Positions 36,289 through 45,636 of a stretch of 64,000 bases of DNA are shown here, piece after piece. Origin of the DNA: an uncultured Phocaeicola sp. (GTDB lineage Bacteria > Bacteroidota > Bacteroidia > Bacteroidales > Bacteroidaceae); NCBI GenBank assembly GCA_958434805.1, contig CAUBDX010000002.1, forward strand, positions 1 to 64,000, in the 5' to 3' direction. Within the stretch, counting starts at the first letter, position 1. Each line of letters opens with the position of its first letter. Both the position numbers and the translations under genes were made by a program. The notes beneath the pieces are model-generated. The model did not search any database. It was not told the origin of the DNA and saw only the letters and a program-made list of their open reading frames with translations.

Positions 36289-37281
36289 ATGAGTAAACTT
36301 AACGAAGATATTATTATCAGGTATTTGGAAAACCGATGCTCGGAGGAGGATTTTGTTCTTATCAATGAATGGATGAAAGAATCTGATGAGAATGCCGGAG
36401 AGCTGTTCCGTATGGAGGAGATTTATCAGTTAGGTAAATTCCCCTTTGAGGAGGAGAATCTGGTAGCGAGGGCAGAGCGCAGGTTGGGTAGAAGATTGGA
36501 ACAGGAAAATCAGAAGAAACAAGAGGTGTTCAAGCTTAGAAGTGTGTTGCGTTATGCAGCTGCTATAGTGGGCGTGATGGTGCTGGCTGCGGGATTAGCC
36601 TATTGGTTCCGGAATAAAGCGGAGGAATTGGTGGTAGCATCGGCTGCTCATGGACAAGTGCGTGAGATGTTGTTGCCTGACGGGACAAAAGTATGGTTGA
36701 ACCAGTCGTCTGTTTTAAAATATCCGCGTGCTTTTGAAGGAAAGGAACGTCATGTATATCTGGATGGAGAAGCTTATTTTGAAGTAGCACGTAATCATGA
36801 GAAACCTTTCATGGTAAAAAGCCCGGCAATGGATGTCAGGGTCTTGGGAACCTCTTTCAATATAAAATGTCGTCCGGATAACAGTTTTGCGGAAACAACC
36901 TTGATAGAGGGTGAAGTTGAGGTAAAAGATAAATCGGACAAAGGAAGAATTACTTTGTTGCCGGGACAAAAAGCCGTTTTAAACAGGGTAACAGGGCGGA
37001 TGCAAGTAAAACAGGTCGATCCCAAGATGGAGATAGTCTGGCATAATGACTTGATTCCATTTGAAAAGTCATCTATTTTCCAGATTGCGGCAGCATTGGA
37101 ACGGTTCTATGGAGTGAAGATAATCCTTTCACCGGATGTAGACAGTACTAATACTTATTCAGGTGTACTGAAAAAGAAAGATAATATAGAGTCTGTGCTG
37201 AATTCTTTGCGTAACTCTATTCCTTTCAATTATAAGAAAGTAGATGATAACAATATATTTATCTCATCGGAAACAAAATAA
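36289..37281 (+). CDS. FecR-family anti-sigma factor, PUL2
   Basis: An inner-membrane anti-sigma factor of 330 residues. Cytoplasmic N-terminus 1-85 (EDIIIRYLENRCSEEDFVLI), one membrane helix near 87-107 (LRYAAAIVGVMVLAAGLAYW), periplasmic FecR domain (MLLPDGTKVWLNQSSVLKYP, GEAYFEVARNHEKPF, VLGTSFNIKC), then a DUF4974-like end (FEKSSIFQIAAALERFYGVK). It is followed 17 bases later by GH92-2, so sigma, FecR and two GH92 genes form one transcript. Confidence 0.93.
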   Translation: MSKLNEDIIIRYLENRCSEEDFVLINEWMKESDENAGELFRMEEIYQLGKFPFEEENLVARAERRLGRRLEQENQKKQEVFKLRSVLRYAAAIVGVMVLAAGLAYWFRNKAEELVVASAAHGQVREMLLPDGTKVWLNQSSVLKYPRAFEGKERHVYLDGEAYFEVARNHEKPFMVKSPAMDVRVLGTSFNIKCRPDNSFAETTLIEGEVEVKDKSDKGRITLLPGQKAVLNRVTGRMQVKQVDPKMEIVWHNDLIPFEKSSIFQIAAALERFYGVKIILSPDVDSTNTYSGVLKKKDNIESVLNSLRNSIPFNYKKVDDNNIFISSETK

Positions 37282-37298
37282 TTTTTAAATAAAGATCT

Positions 37299-39581
37299 AT
37301 GAAAATCAACATGCTCTTAAGCGGCTGTCTTCTAGGGTTATTGTGTTTCACTGCATGTGATTCTGAGGGCAATGAAATGAATGATTACACCCATTATGTC
37401 AATCCTTTTATTGGTACAGGAGGCCATGGGCATACTCATCCGGGTGCTATGGTTCCTCATGGCATGATACAGCCGGGGCCGGATACTCGTATTGACGGTT
37501 GGGATTCCTGTTCCGGATATTATTATGAAGATACTACGATCAATGGTTTTGCCCATACACGTCTTAGTGGTACAGGGTGTGCGGATTTCGGAGATTTCCT
37601 GTTGATGCCGACTGTAGGTGTGCAGCGTACTGATTTCTTGGGAACAGAAAGCCAGAAGCGTCCTTTCGCATCGGCTTTTTCTCATGAAAAGGAATATGCC
37701 GAACCGGGATATTATTCTGTTTTTCTGGATACATACGGGGTAAAAGCCGAACTGACTTCGACAGAGCGTGCGGCAATGCATCGGTATACTTTTCCGGAAA
37801 GTAAGGAGTCTGGATTTATCTTGGATATGGACTATAATATTCAGCAACAAATCAATCAGGTAATGGAAGTGGAGGCAGTGAATGATACTGTGTTGCGGGG
37901 GCGCAAACGCAGTGCCTATTGGGCATACCGGCAGGATCTTTATTTTTATGCCGTATTTTCCAAACCCTTTACGTATACCTTGTACACGGATACTGTTCAG
38001 GAAAATGACAAACAGATTCCTGTATGTAAAATGCTTTTGCATTTTGAAACGGCGAAAGATGAACAAGTGCTGGCTAAGTTCTCTATCTCTTCTGTTGATG
38101 CGGAAGGTGCTTATAAGAACCTCCAGGCTGAGATGCCCGGTTGGAATTTTGATGGAGTGCGTGCCGATGCTAAGAAGAAATGGAATGAATGCTTGTCGAA
38201 GATTGCAGTCAAAACCAATGATGAAGACCAGCGTGCCATTTTCTATACGGCTATGTATCATGCTTTCCTAAGTCCCAATCTGTTTACAGATGTAGACGGG
38301 CGTTACTTGGGAATGGATTTGAAAGTGCATACCACCGACATGAAACATCCGGTTTATACCATTTTCTCTTTGTGGGATACTTTCCGTGCGTTACATCCGT
38401 TACTGACTATTGTCGATCCTCAGTTGAATACGGAGTTTATCCGTTCATTGATAAAGAAGCATCAGGAAGGTGGTATCTTTCCGAAATGGGACTGTGTGTC
38501 CAATTATACCGGGACTATGGTGGGATATCATGCGGCTTCGTTGGTAACCGATTCTTATGTGAAGGGATACCGCGATTTTGATGTGCAGGAAGCTTACAAG
38601 GCATGTCTGCGTGCAGCGGAATATGACACTACCGGTATTGTAGCTCCCGATTGGCTGATTCCATATGTTATGCCCAAAGCACGTTATTATAAGAATACTC
38701 TTGGCTATATTCCATGTGACCGTGAGAATGAATCGGTGGCGAAAGCATTGGAGTATGCGTATGATGACTGGTGTATCTCCGTGCTGGCAGACAGCTTGGG
38801 AGATACTGAAACCAAGGAGAAGTATGCCCGTTTTGCAGATGCTTACGAATTTTATTTTGATCCTGCCACCCGTTTCATGCGTGGATTGGATAGTAAAGGT
38901 GAATGGCGTACTCCGTTCAATCCCCGTTCTTCCAATCACCGTAATGATGATTATTGCGAGGGTACTGCATGGCAATGGACTTGGTTTGTTCCGCATGATA
39001 TCCCGGGACTGGTGAATTTGATGGGTGGGGAGGATGCTTTCGTAGGAAAGCTGGACTCCTTGTTTACGGTTTCTTCCCAGTTGGAAGGGGAGGCTACCTC
39101 TGCTGATATCACAGGACTGATAGGCCAGTATGCGCATGGCAATGAGCCTAGTCATCACATTACTCATATGTATAACTATGTAAACCGTCCATGGCGTACT
39201 CAGGAATTGGTTGACAGTGTGCTGTATAACCAGTATTTCAATGCTCCTGACGGCTTGTCGGGTAATGAAGATTGCGGTCAGATGTCTGCCTGGTATATTT
39301 TGAATTCCATGGGCTTCTATCAGGTATGTCCCGGTAAGCCGGTTTATTCTATCGGACGTCCGTTGTTTGAGGAGGTGACGATTAATTTACCCGACCGCAA
39401 GACTTTCGTTATCCGTACCCACAATAATTCGAAGACCAATAAGTATATTGAGTCGGTTTTGTTGAACGGAAAACCGCTGGATGTTCCTTTCTTTACCCAT
39501 GATGATCTGGTACGTGGAGGAACGATGGAGATTACCATGAGTCCCGTACCGACGGAATGGGGAAAACAGGTGAAGAATTAA
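37299..39581 (+). CDS. GH92 alpha-mannosidase 2, lipoprotein, PUL2
   Basis: A secreted GH92 enzyme of 760 residues. The signal peptide ends in a lipobox (LLGLLCFTAC, Cys near 20). Beta-sandwich: YVNPFIGTGGHGHTHPGAMV, HGMIQPGPDTRIDGWDS. Barrel: TIFSLWDTFRALHPLLTIVD; catalytic acid Glu in YAHGNEPSHHITHMYN; base Asp in GNEDCGQMSAWYILNSMGFY. Motifs are complete, so a normal alpha-mannosidase is expected. It is the third gene in the sigma-led transcript and is 29 bases ahead of GH92-3. The TGGHGHTHPGA opening is the form seen in many alpha-1,2-mannosidases of the family, but that is a weak guide. Confidence 0.95.
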   Translation: MKINMLLSGCLLGLLCFTACDSEGNEMNDYTHYVNPFIGTGGHGHTHPGAMVPHGMIQPGPDTRIDGWDSCSGYYYEDTTINGFAHTRLSGTGCADFGDFLLMPTVGVQRTDFLGTESQKRPFASAFSHEKEYAEPGYYSVFLDTYGVKAELTSTERAAMHRYTFPESKESGFILDMDYNIQQQINQVMEVEAVNDTVLRGRKRSAYWAYRQDLYFYAVFSKPFTYTLYTDTVQENDKQIPVCKMLLHFETAKDEQVLAKFSISSVDAEGAYKNLQAEMPGWNFDGVRADAKKKWNECLSKIAVKTNDEDQRAIFYTAMYHAFLSPNLFTDVDGRYLGMDLKVHTTDMKHPVYTIFSLWDTFRALHPLLTIVDPQLNTEFIRSLIKKHQEGGIFPKWDCVSNYTGTMVGYHAASLVTDSYVKGYRDFDVQEAYKACLRAAEYDTTGIVAPDWLIPYVMPKARYYKNTLGYIPCDRENESVAKALEYAYDDWCISVLADSLGDTETKEKYARFADAYEFYFDPATRFMRGLDSKGEWRTPFNPRSSNHRNDDYCEGTAWQWTWFVPHDIPGLVNLMGGEDAFVGKLDSLFTVSSQLEGEATSADITGLIGQYAHGNEPSHHITHMYNYVNRPWRTQELVDSVLYNQYFNAPDGLSGNEDCGQMSAWYILNSMGFYQVCPGKPVYSIGRPLFEEVTINLPDRKTFVIRTHNNSKTNKYIESVLLNGKPLDVPFFTHDDLVRGGTMEITMSPVPTEWGKQVKN

Positions 39582-39610
39582 AAGTATAACTTAACCCAAA
39601 TAGCAATATC

Positions 39611-41923
39611 ATGAAAAAACTATTTCTATCAGTTGTAGCGCTGTGTGTCACGTTGTTTGTACAGGCAAAGGATTATGCAGACTATGTGAGTCCGTTGGTA
39701 GGTACACAGTCTTCCTTTGAACTCTCTACAGGAAATACTTATCCTGCCATATCCCGCCCGTGGGGTATGAATTTCTGGACTCCCCAGACAGGAAAGATGG
39801 GGGACGGATGGCAGTATGTTTATACGGCTAATAAAATCCGTGGTTTCAAACAAACCCATCAGCCCAGTCCGTGGATTAATGACTATGGTCAATTTTCCAT
39901 CATGCCCGTAACAGGAAAACCGGAATTTGAAGAGGACAAGCGTGCAAGCTGGTTCTCTCATAAAGCTGAAATTGCAAAACCTTATTATTATAAGGTTTAT
40001 TTGGCAGAACATGATGTCGTAACCGAAATGGTTCCTACAGAGCGTGCCGTAATGTTCCGTTTCACTTTTCCTGAGAATGATTCATATGTAGTGGTGGATG
40101 CTTTTGATCGTGGTTCGTCTGTCAAGGTGATTCCCGGAGAAAACAAAATCGTGGGCTATACTACCCGTAACAGTGGTGGTGTTCCTGCCAACTTCAAGAA
40201 TTATTTCGTTATTGAGTTTGATAAGCCGTTTACTTATGAGGCTACGTTCTCTAATGATGTACAGCCTGAAAAACCGGATGGCAGTGTTCCTGTAACCTTG
40301 AAAGAAGGTAAACTGGAGCAGACTGATTTCCATACCGGAGCCGTTATCGGTTTCAAGACAAAGAAAGGTGAAGTAGTTCATGCCCGTGTGGCCTCTTCAT
40401 TCATCAGTCCTGAACAAGCAATTCGGAACCTGAAGGAATTGGGTGGTGACAGTTTTGAAGTATTGGTACAGAAAGGTAAAGAGGCTTGGAATGAGGCCTT
40501 AGGTAAAGTAGAGGTGGAAGGTGGAACATTGGATCAATACCGCACTTTCTATTCCTGCTTGTACCGTTCCTTGTTGTTTCCGCGTAAATTCTATGAACTG
40601 GATGCCAACGGACAACCTGTTCATTACAGTCCTTACAATGGCGAAACGCTGCCGGGATATATGTATACGGATACAGGTTTCTGGGATACATTCCGTTGCT
40701 TGTTCCCTTTCTTGAACCTGATGTATCCTTCGGTAAATAAGGAGATACAGGAAGGTTTGGTTAATACTTATAAGGAAAGCGGTTTCTTCCCCGAATGGGC
40801 CAGCCCCGGTCATCGTGGTTGCATGGTCGGCAATAATTCAGCTTCTATCTTGGTCGATGCTTATCTGAAAGGAGTACGTGTGGAAGATGTGGAAACATTA
40901 TACAAAGGACTGATTCATGGAACGGAAGCCGTACATCCTGAAGTTTCTTCTACCGGACGTCTGGGATATGAATATTATAACAAGCTGGGCTATGTGCCTT
41001 GTGATGTGAAGATTCATGAGAATGCAGCCCGTACATTGGAATATGCATACGATGACTGGTGTATTTATCAGCTGGCGAAAGAGTTGAAGCGTCCGAAGAA
41101 GGAAATCGCACTTTTTGCCAAACGTGCCATGAACTATAAGAACCTGTTTGATTCGGAAAGTAAATTGATGCGTGGCAAGCAGAAGGACGGCAAGTTCGCT
41201 CCTGAATTCTCGCCGTTGAAATGGGGAGGTGACTTTACGGAAGGAAACAGCTGGCATTATTCCTGGTCTGTATTCCATGACCCTCAGGGATTGATTGATT
41301 TGATGGGAGGTAAGGAAATGTTCGTTACCATGCTTGATTCTGTCTTTTCGGTTCCCCCCATCTTTGATGATAGCTATTACGGACAGGTAATTCATGAGAT
41401 TCGTGAAATGACAGTCATGAACATGGGTAACTATGCACATGGAAACCAGCCCATCCAGCACATGATTTATCTGTATGACTATGCAGGCCAGCCTTGGAAA
41501 GCGCAATATTGGTTGCGTGAGGTGATGAACCGTATGTATACAGCCGGTCCGGACGGATATTGCGGTGATGAAGACAATGGTCAGACTTCGGCATGGTATG
41601 TATTCTCCGCATTAGGGTTCTATCCGGTATGTCCCGGTACGGATGAGTATATTCTGGGTGCTCCGTTGTTCAAGAAGGCGACACTTCATTTTGAAAACGG
41701 AAAGAACTTGGTAATAACCGCATCGGATAACAGCGATACCAACCGATATGTAGATGAAATGCGTGTAAACGGTACTGTTTATACCAAGAATTATTTGAAG
41801 CATAACGAATTGTTACAAGGCGGTACTATTGACTTCAAGATGACCGACCGTCCGAATATGCAGCGTGGAACACAAGAAAGTGATTTGCCTTATTCATTTT
41901 CAAAAGACGAAAAAGTAAAATAA
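39611..41923 (+). CDS. GH92 family enzyme 3 with Gln at the catalytic acid position, PUL2
   Basis: A secreted GH92 protein of 770 residues (signal peptide LFLSVVALCVTLFVQA, no lipobox). Opening: YVSPLVGTQSSFELSTGNTY, SRPWGMNFWTPQTGKMGDGW. Barrel: DTGFWDTFRCLFPFLNLMYP. The acid motif is YAHGNQPIQHMIYLYD: Gln stands where the two sister enzymes have Glu. The base motif is kept as GDEDNGQTSAWYVFSALGFY. In the GH92 family a Glu-to-Gln change at this place is known from a Cellulosimicrobium enzyme that removes mannose from mannose-1-phospho-6-mannose, where the phosphate leaving group needs no acid. I infer a mannose-phosphate uncapping activity; another substrate or a weak enzyme is possible. Last gene of the sigma-led transcript; a terminator follows. 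Confidence 0.92.
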   Translation: MKKLFLSVVALCVTLFVQAKDYADYVSPLVGTQSSFELSTGNTYPAISRPWGMNFWTPQTGKMGDGWQYVYTANKIRGFKQTHQPSPWINDYGQFSIMPVTGKPEFEEDKRASWFSHKAEIAKPYYYKVYLAEHDVVTEMVPTERAVMFRFTFPENDSYVVVDAFDRGSSVKVIPGENKIVGYTTRNSGGVPANFKNYFVIEFDKPFTYEATFSNDVQPEKPDGSVPVTLKEGKLEQTDFHTGAVIGFKTKKGEVVHARVASSFISPEQAIRNLKELGGDSFEVLVQKGKEAWNEALGKVEVEGGTLDQYRTFYSCLYRSLLFPRKFYELDANGQPVHYSPYNGETLPGYMYTDTGFWDTFRCLFPFLNLMYPSVNKEIQEGLVNTYKESGFFPEWASPGHRGCMVGNNSASILVDAYLKGVRVEDVETLYKGLIHGTEAVHPEVSSTGRLGYEYYNKLGYVPCDVKIHENAARTLEYAYDDWCIYQLAKELKRPKKEIALFAKRAMNYKNLFDSESKLMRGKQKDGKFAPEFSPLKWGGDFTEGNSWHYSWSVFHDPQGLIDLMGGKEMFVTMLDSVFSVPPIFDDSYYGQVIHEIREMTVMNMGNYAHGNQPIQHMIYLYDYAGQPWKAQYWLREVMNRMYTAGPDGYCGDEDNGQTSAWYVFSALGFYPVCPGTDEYILGAPLFKKATLHFENGKNLVITASDNSDTNRYVDEMRVNGTVYTKNYLKHNELLQGGTIDFKMTDRPNMQRGTQESDLPYSFSKDEKVK

Positions 41924-41965
41924 AAGTTTCACCATGCACTTCTCTCTTGTAAAGAGAGGTTGGAG

Positions 41966-42018
41966 GGGGATGTTCTCTTTTGGCAGCATTGCAAGAGTAC
42001 ATCCCCTTTTTCTTTTTA
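41966..42018 (+). terminator. Terminator after GH92-3
   Basis: GGGGATGTTCTCTT (41966-41979) pairs with AAGAGTACATCCCC (41993-42006), one mismatch, followed by TTTTTCTTTTT. It separates the sigma/FecR/GH92 transcript from SusC/SusD. Confidence 0.85.
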
Positions 42019-42055
42019 AGTATTTCTTCTATACGTCAAAGTCCGATGATATTAC

Positions 42056-42063
42056 TACTTTTG
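42056..42063 (+). promoter_or_regulatory. Possible -7 element of the PUL2 SusC gene
   Basis: TACTTTTG matches TAnnTTTG, but there is no -33 TTTG. The gene may instead use the ECF sigma factor, whose sites I cannot define. The leader to 42212 is about 140 bases. Confidence 0.35.
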
Positions 42064-42211
42064 CCTTTCCTCTGCTTTTTTCTGGAAAATTTAGAAAAAA
42101 GAACAAGATTGAGTAAGTGTTTTCTTTTAGCTGCCTGTTTTTATTCTCGAAAGGGGAATGAGAACCCCTTCACTGGAGAAAAACAAGTCAGTGTTAACGA
42201 ATTTATAAATT

Positions 42212-45200
42212 ATGAAAGGCAATCAATTAATGAGAAAGCCCAAATTACTCAGGGCGCTTTTGATTCTTTTGTTTGTGGCTGCACCCATACAATGGACCCG
42301 CGCGCAAATCGTTCTTTCAACTCCCAAGACAACGCTTGGAGCAGTGATCAAGAACATTAAATCACAGTCTAACTATCAGTTTTTCTATGATGACAAGCTG
42401 GCTGAAATGCCGGTGAATGCCATTGATGTGAAGAACGGTTCATTACAGTCTGTACTTGATGCGGCTTTGCAAGGCAAAGGAATTACGTATAAGATAGAGG
42501 ATAACATTGTCTATCTTTCAGCATCCGGAGAGCCTCAGACACCTCAACAGACAGGACAGGAACATACAGTGACCGGAACAGTGGTTGATGCGACAGGCGA
42601 AGCCTTGATTGGTGTAAACGTACAAGTGAAAGGAAATCCCACAGCCGGTACGATTACAGACTTTGAAGGTAACTATTCTTTGTCCGTTCCCGGAAATGGT
42701 GAGATTGTGTTCTCATACATTGGTTACCGTTCGGAAACATTGAAGCCCGATGGCAAGAATGTACTGAATGTAACCATGCAGGAAGATACACAGCAGATTG
42801 GCGAAGTGGTGGTAACCGCTTTGGGGATCAAACGTGAGAAGAAAATGTTGGGTTATGCGGTTCAGGAACTGAAGAGCGATGAACTGAACAAGACAGGTGA
42901 CCCCTCGGTAACCAGTGCCTTGCAGGGCAAGGTGGCAGGCCTTCAGATGAATACCTCGGCTACCGGTCTGGGCGGCTCTACGAAGATTACCATCCGTGGA
43001 AACTCTTCTCTGACAGACAATAACCAGCCGTTGTGGATTGTGGATGGCGTTCCTTTCAGCGACACTAGCACTTCAAGCGCATCCCGCTATGATGGTGTAG
43101 ACCGTGGTAGCGCTTCCATGGACATTAATCCGGATGATATCGAGAGTATTTCTGTTTTGAAGGGTCCGAATGCGGCTGCTCTTTACGGTTCACGTGCAGG
43201 TAATGGCGTTATCTTGATTACGACAAAGAAAGGTAGTAAGAAGGATGGCTTCGGAATCCGTTATAGTGGTAATTTTACTTGGACAGCTATCGGCGAGACA
43301 TTGGATATGCAACGCCGTTACGGACAAGGACATATTGATACAAAAGATGCCAAGACTGCGGTGTATGACAAAACGGATAGCGGAAGCTGGGGTCCGGTAT
43401 TGGATGGAAGCATGAAAGAGGCTTGGAACGGAGAAACTTACGCTTACTCTAACTATGGGGATAAGTTGAAAGATTATTTTGATACCGGTTTCTCGCATAC
43501 GCATAACGTATCTATCAGCAACGGTACAGAGAAATCACATTTTCGTACTTCTTTCGGATACTCCGACAATGACGGTGTATTCCCCACTGAAAGTTTGAGC
43601 CGTGTGAATGCCGATCTGAATGCAGGAACGGAATTGAACAAATGGGTGTCTATGGACGGAAAAATTTCTCTTTCACGTACAAAAGCCGATAACCGTCCAC
43701 TGTATGGAGATTACGGTGCTATTTCCCAGTTGATGAGAATCCCTAACAACGTCCGTCTGGATGACTTGAAACAATATTCTGATGAAACTCATGCGCATGT
43801 GAATTGGACAGGGCCTACTGCCAGTATCCGTAATCCTTATTATGTATTGCATCAGCGTCAGAATTCGGATGAACGTTGGCGTGCTTTCGGATATTATAGC
43901 ATGAAAATCAATTTCACTGATTGGCTGCATCTATCTGCCAAATACGCTTTTGACTACTACCGCACCAGAGTGCAAAGCACCAATGCGGGGGATGGTATCA
44001 ATGGAGAAGCCAATACTTCCATGATTACGAATGATTCAATGGACCGTAGTGAAGAAAACTTCTTCGAGTCAAATGCTGAAGTCATTTTGATGGGTGACCG
44101 TCAGTTGACTGATAACTTCCGTCTGGGCTTCAATGTCGGTGGTAACTTTATGTACCAGCGTTCGGAAACTTTGGGCGTGGGCGTAGGTAATATGGTGGAC
44201 AAAGGTAACTGGATGCTGAATGCGGCCAATTTGTTGAGAACCGGTAGTGAGGATGGCTACAAGCGTGCCATGAACTCGGTGTTCGGCTCTGTACAGATGG
44301 CGTGGAAGGAATATCTGTCTTTGGATTTGACAGCCCGTAACGACTGGTCATCCACTCTTCCGTCAGGTAACAATTCTTTCTTCTATCCGTCTGCCAACCT
44401 CAGTTTCGTAGTGTCGGACTTCTTGCGCTCTATCGACAAACCGTTGCCAAGCTGGGTGACATTTGCCAAGGCACGTCTGTCTGCCGCACAGGTAGGTAAG
44501 GATACAAGTCCTTATCAGTTATACAACACCTACTCTTTCAAATTCGATAATGGTGTATTGACCCCGACCAAAGACAATGTGAAGATGAACGACCAGTTGA
44601 AGCCTGAAATCGCGACTTCTTACGAAGCGGGTCTGGATATGAAGTTCTTGAACAATCGCCTGGGATTTGATTTTACTTATTATTACAGCAAGACAAAGAA
44701 CCAGATTATGAAAGTACCCGCAGCAGCTCCCTGGAGTGGAGGACAATGGGTAAATGCAGGTATGGTAACCAATCAAGGCGTGGAACTGATGTTGTATTCC
44801 ACTCTGGTAGAAACAAAGGATTTCGCTTTTGACTTGAATGTGAATATGGCTCACAACGTATCGAAGGTGAAAGAACTGGCTCCGGAAGAAAATGTGAACT
44901 ATATGTTCTTTAACGGTGACGGAAACTTCCCTGTAAAAGTAGGTACACGCGCCGGACACAAATTAGGCGAGATTTATGCTACGTCGCTTTATAAGCGCAA
45001 TGAAAACGGTGATATTATCGTAAATGAAAATGGGTTGCCCATGACTGTGACCAATGAGTCCGAATATGTGAACAAACCTATCGGTAATATCCAGCCAAAG
45101 CTGACCATGTCTGTATCTCCTACCTTTACTTATAAGGGGATTACACTGTCCGCACTGTTTGATATGAAATTCGGTGGTGATATCTTCTCTTATTCCGAGA

Positions 45201-45613
45201 TGCTGGCTACCGGAAACGGTTTGGCTAAACGTACCTTGAACCGTGGTGAGGAAAACAACTATATGATGGTATTCCCCGGTGTGACAGAGTCAGGCGAGGT
45301 GAATACAAAACAGGTGTCCGCTTCAGAATACTATGGTGCATTGCAGGCTGAGGATTTCATCTACGATGCTTCTTTCATTAAGCTGAAAGAATTGTCAATC
45401 GGCTATTCATTCCCCTCATCTATGCTGAAGAAGACTCCTGTCAACTCGCTGAATGTTTCATTTGTAGCACGTAACTTGTGCTATCTGATGAAGCACACAC
45501 CGGGTACAAGCCCCGAAGGTGGCTATGACACTACGATGTTCTCACAAGCCATTGACTATGCATCGTTGCCGTTTACACGTACTTTCGGTATTTCTATCAA
45601 CTTAGGTTTCTAA
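42212..45613 (+). CDS. SusC-family TonB-dependent transporter with STN domain, PUL2
   Basis: An outer-membrane importer of 1133 residues. A second ATG at 42230 (MRKPKLLRALLILLFVAAP) is an equally good start for the signal peptide. STN domain near 35-110 (VLSTPKTTLGAVIKNIKSQS), CarboxypepD_reg-like domain near 120-200 (GTVVDATGEALIGVNVQVKG), plug with LYGSRAGNGVILITTKKG near 325, and a barrel that ends in FTRTFGISINLGF. The STN domain links it to the sigma/FecR pair at 35.7-37.3 kb. SusD follows 23 bases later. The probable cargo is a mannose-rich glycan, inferred from the GH92 and GH130 neighbours. Confidence 0.95.
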   Translation: MKGNQLMRKPKLLRALLILLFVAAPIQWTRAQIVLSTPKTTLGAVIKNIKSQSNYQFFYDDKLAEMPVNAIDVKNGSLQSVLDAALQGKGITYKIEDNIVYLSASGEPQTPQQTGQEHTVTGTVVDATGEALIGVNVQVKGNPTAGTITDFEGNYSLSVPGNGEIVFSYIGYRSETLKPDGKNVLNVTMQEDTQQIGEVVVTALGIKREKKMLGYAVQELKSDELNKTGDPSVTSALQGKVAGLQMNTSATGLGGSTKITIRGNSSLTDNNQPLWIVDGVPFSDTSTSSASRYDGVDRGSASMDINPDDIESISVLKGPNAAALYGSRAGNGVILITTKKGSKKDGFGIRYSGNFTWTAIGETLDMQRRYGQGHIDTKDAKTAVYDKTDSGSWGPVLDGSMKEAWNGETYAYSNYGDKLKDYFDTGFSHTHNVSISNGTEKSHFRTSFGYSDNDGVFPTESLSRVNADLNAGTELNKWVSMDGKISLSRTKADNRPLYGDYGAISQLMRIPNNVRLDDLKQYSDETHAHVNWTGPTASIRNPYYVLHQRQNSDERWRAFGYYSMKINFTDWLHLSAKYAFDYYRTRVQSTNAGDGINGEANTSMITNDSMDRSEENFFESNAEVILMGDRQLTDNFRLGFNVGGNFMYQRSETLGVGVGNMVDKGNWMLNAANLLRTGSEDGYKRAMNSVFGSVQMAWKEYLSLDLTARNDWSSTLPSGNNSFFYPSANLSFVVSDFLRSIDKPLPSWVTFAKARLSAAQVGKDTSPYQLYNTYSFKFDNGVLTPTKDNVKMNDQLKPEIATSYEAGLDMKFLNNRLGFDFTYYYSKTKNQIMKVPAAAPWSGGQWVNAGMVTNQGVELMLYSTLVETKDFAFDLNVNMAHNVSKVKELAPEENVNYMFFNGDGNFPVKVGTRAGHKLGEIYATSLYKRNENGDIIVNENGLPMTVTNESEYVNKPIGNIQPKLTMSVSPTFTYKGITLSALFDMKFGGDIFSYSEMLATGNGLAKRTLNRGEENNYMMVFPGVTESGEVNTKQVSASEYYGALQAEDFIYDASFIKLKELSIGYSFPSSMLKKTPVNSLNVSFVARNLCYLMKHTPGTSPEGGYDTTMFSQAIDYASLPFTRTFGISINLGF

Positions 45614-45636
45614 TTAATTAAAAGGAAAAACTGATT

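Noticed and set aside
37338..38261. Long minus-strand frame of 307 codons within GH92-2
   Set aside because: It lies wholly opposite a well-supported GH92 gene and has the His/Ile/Arg-rich composition of a reverse-strand shadow.
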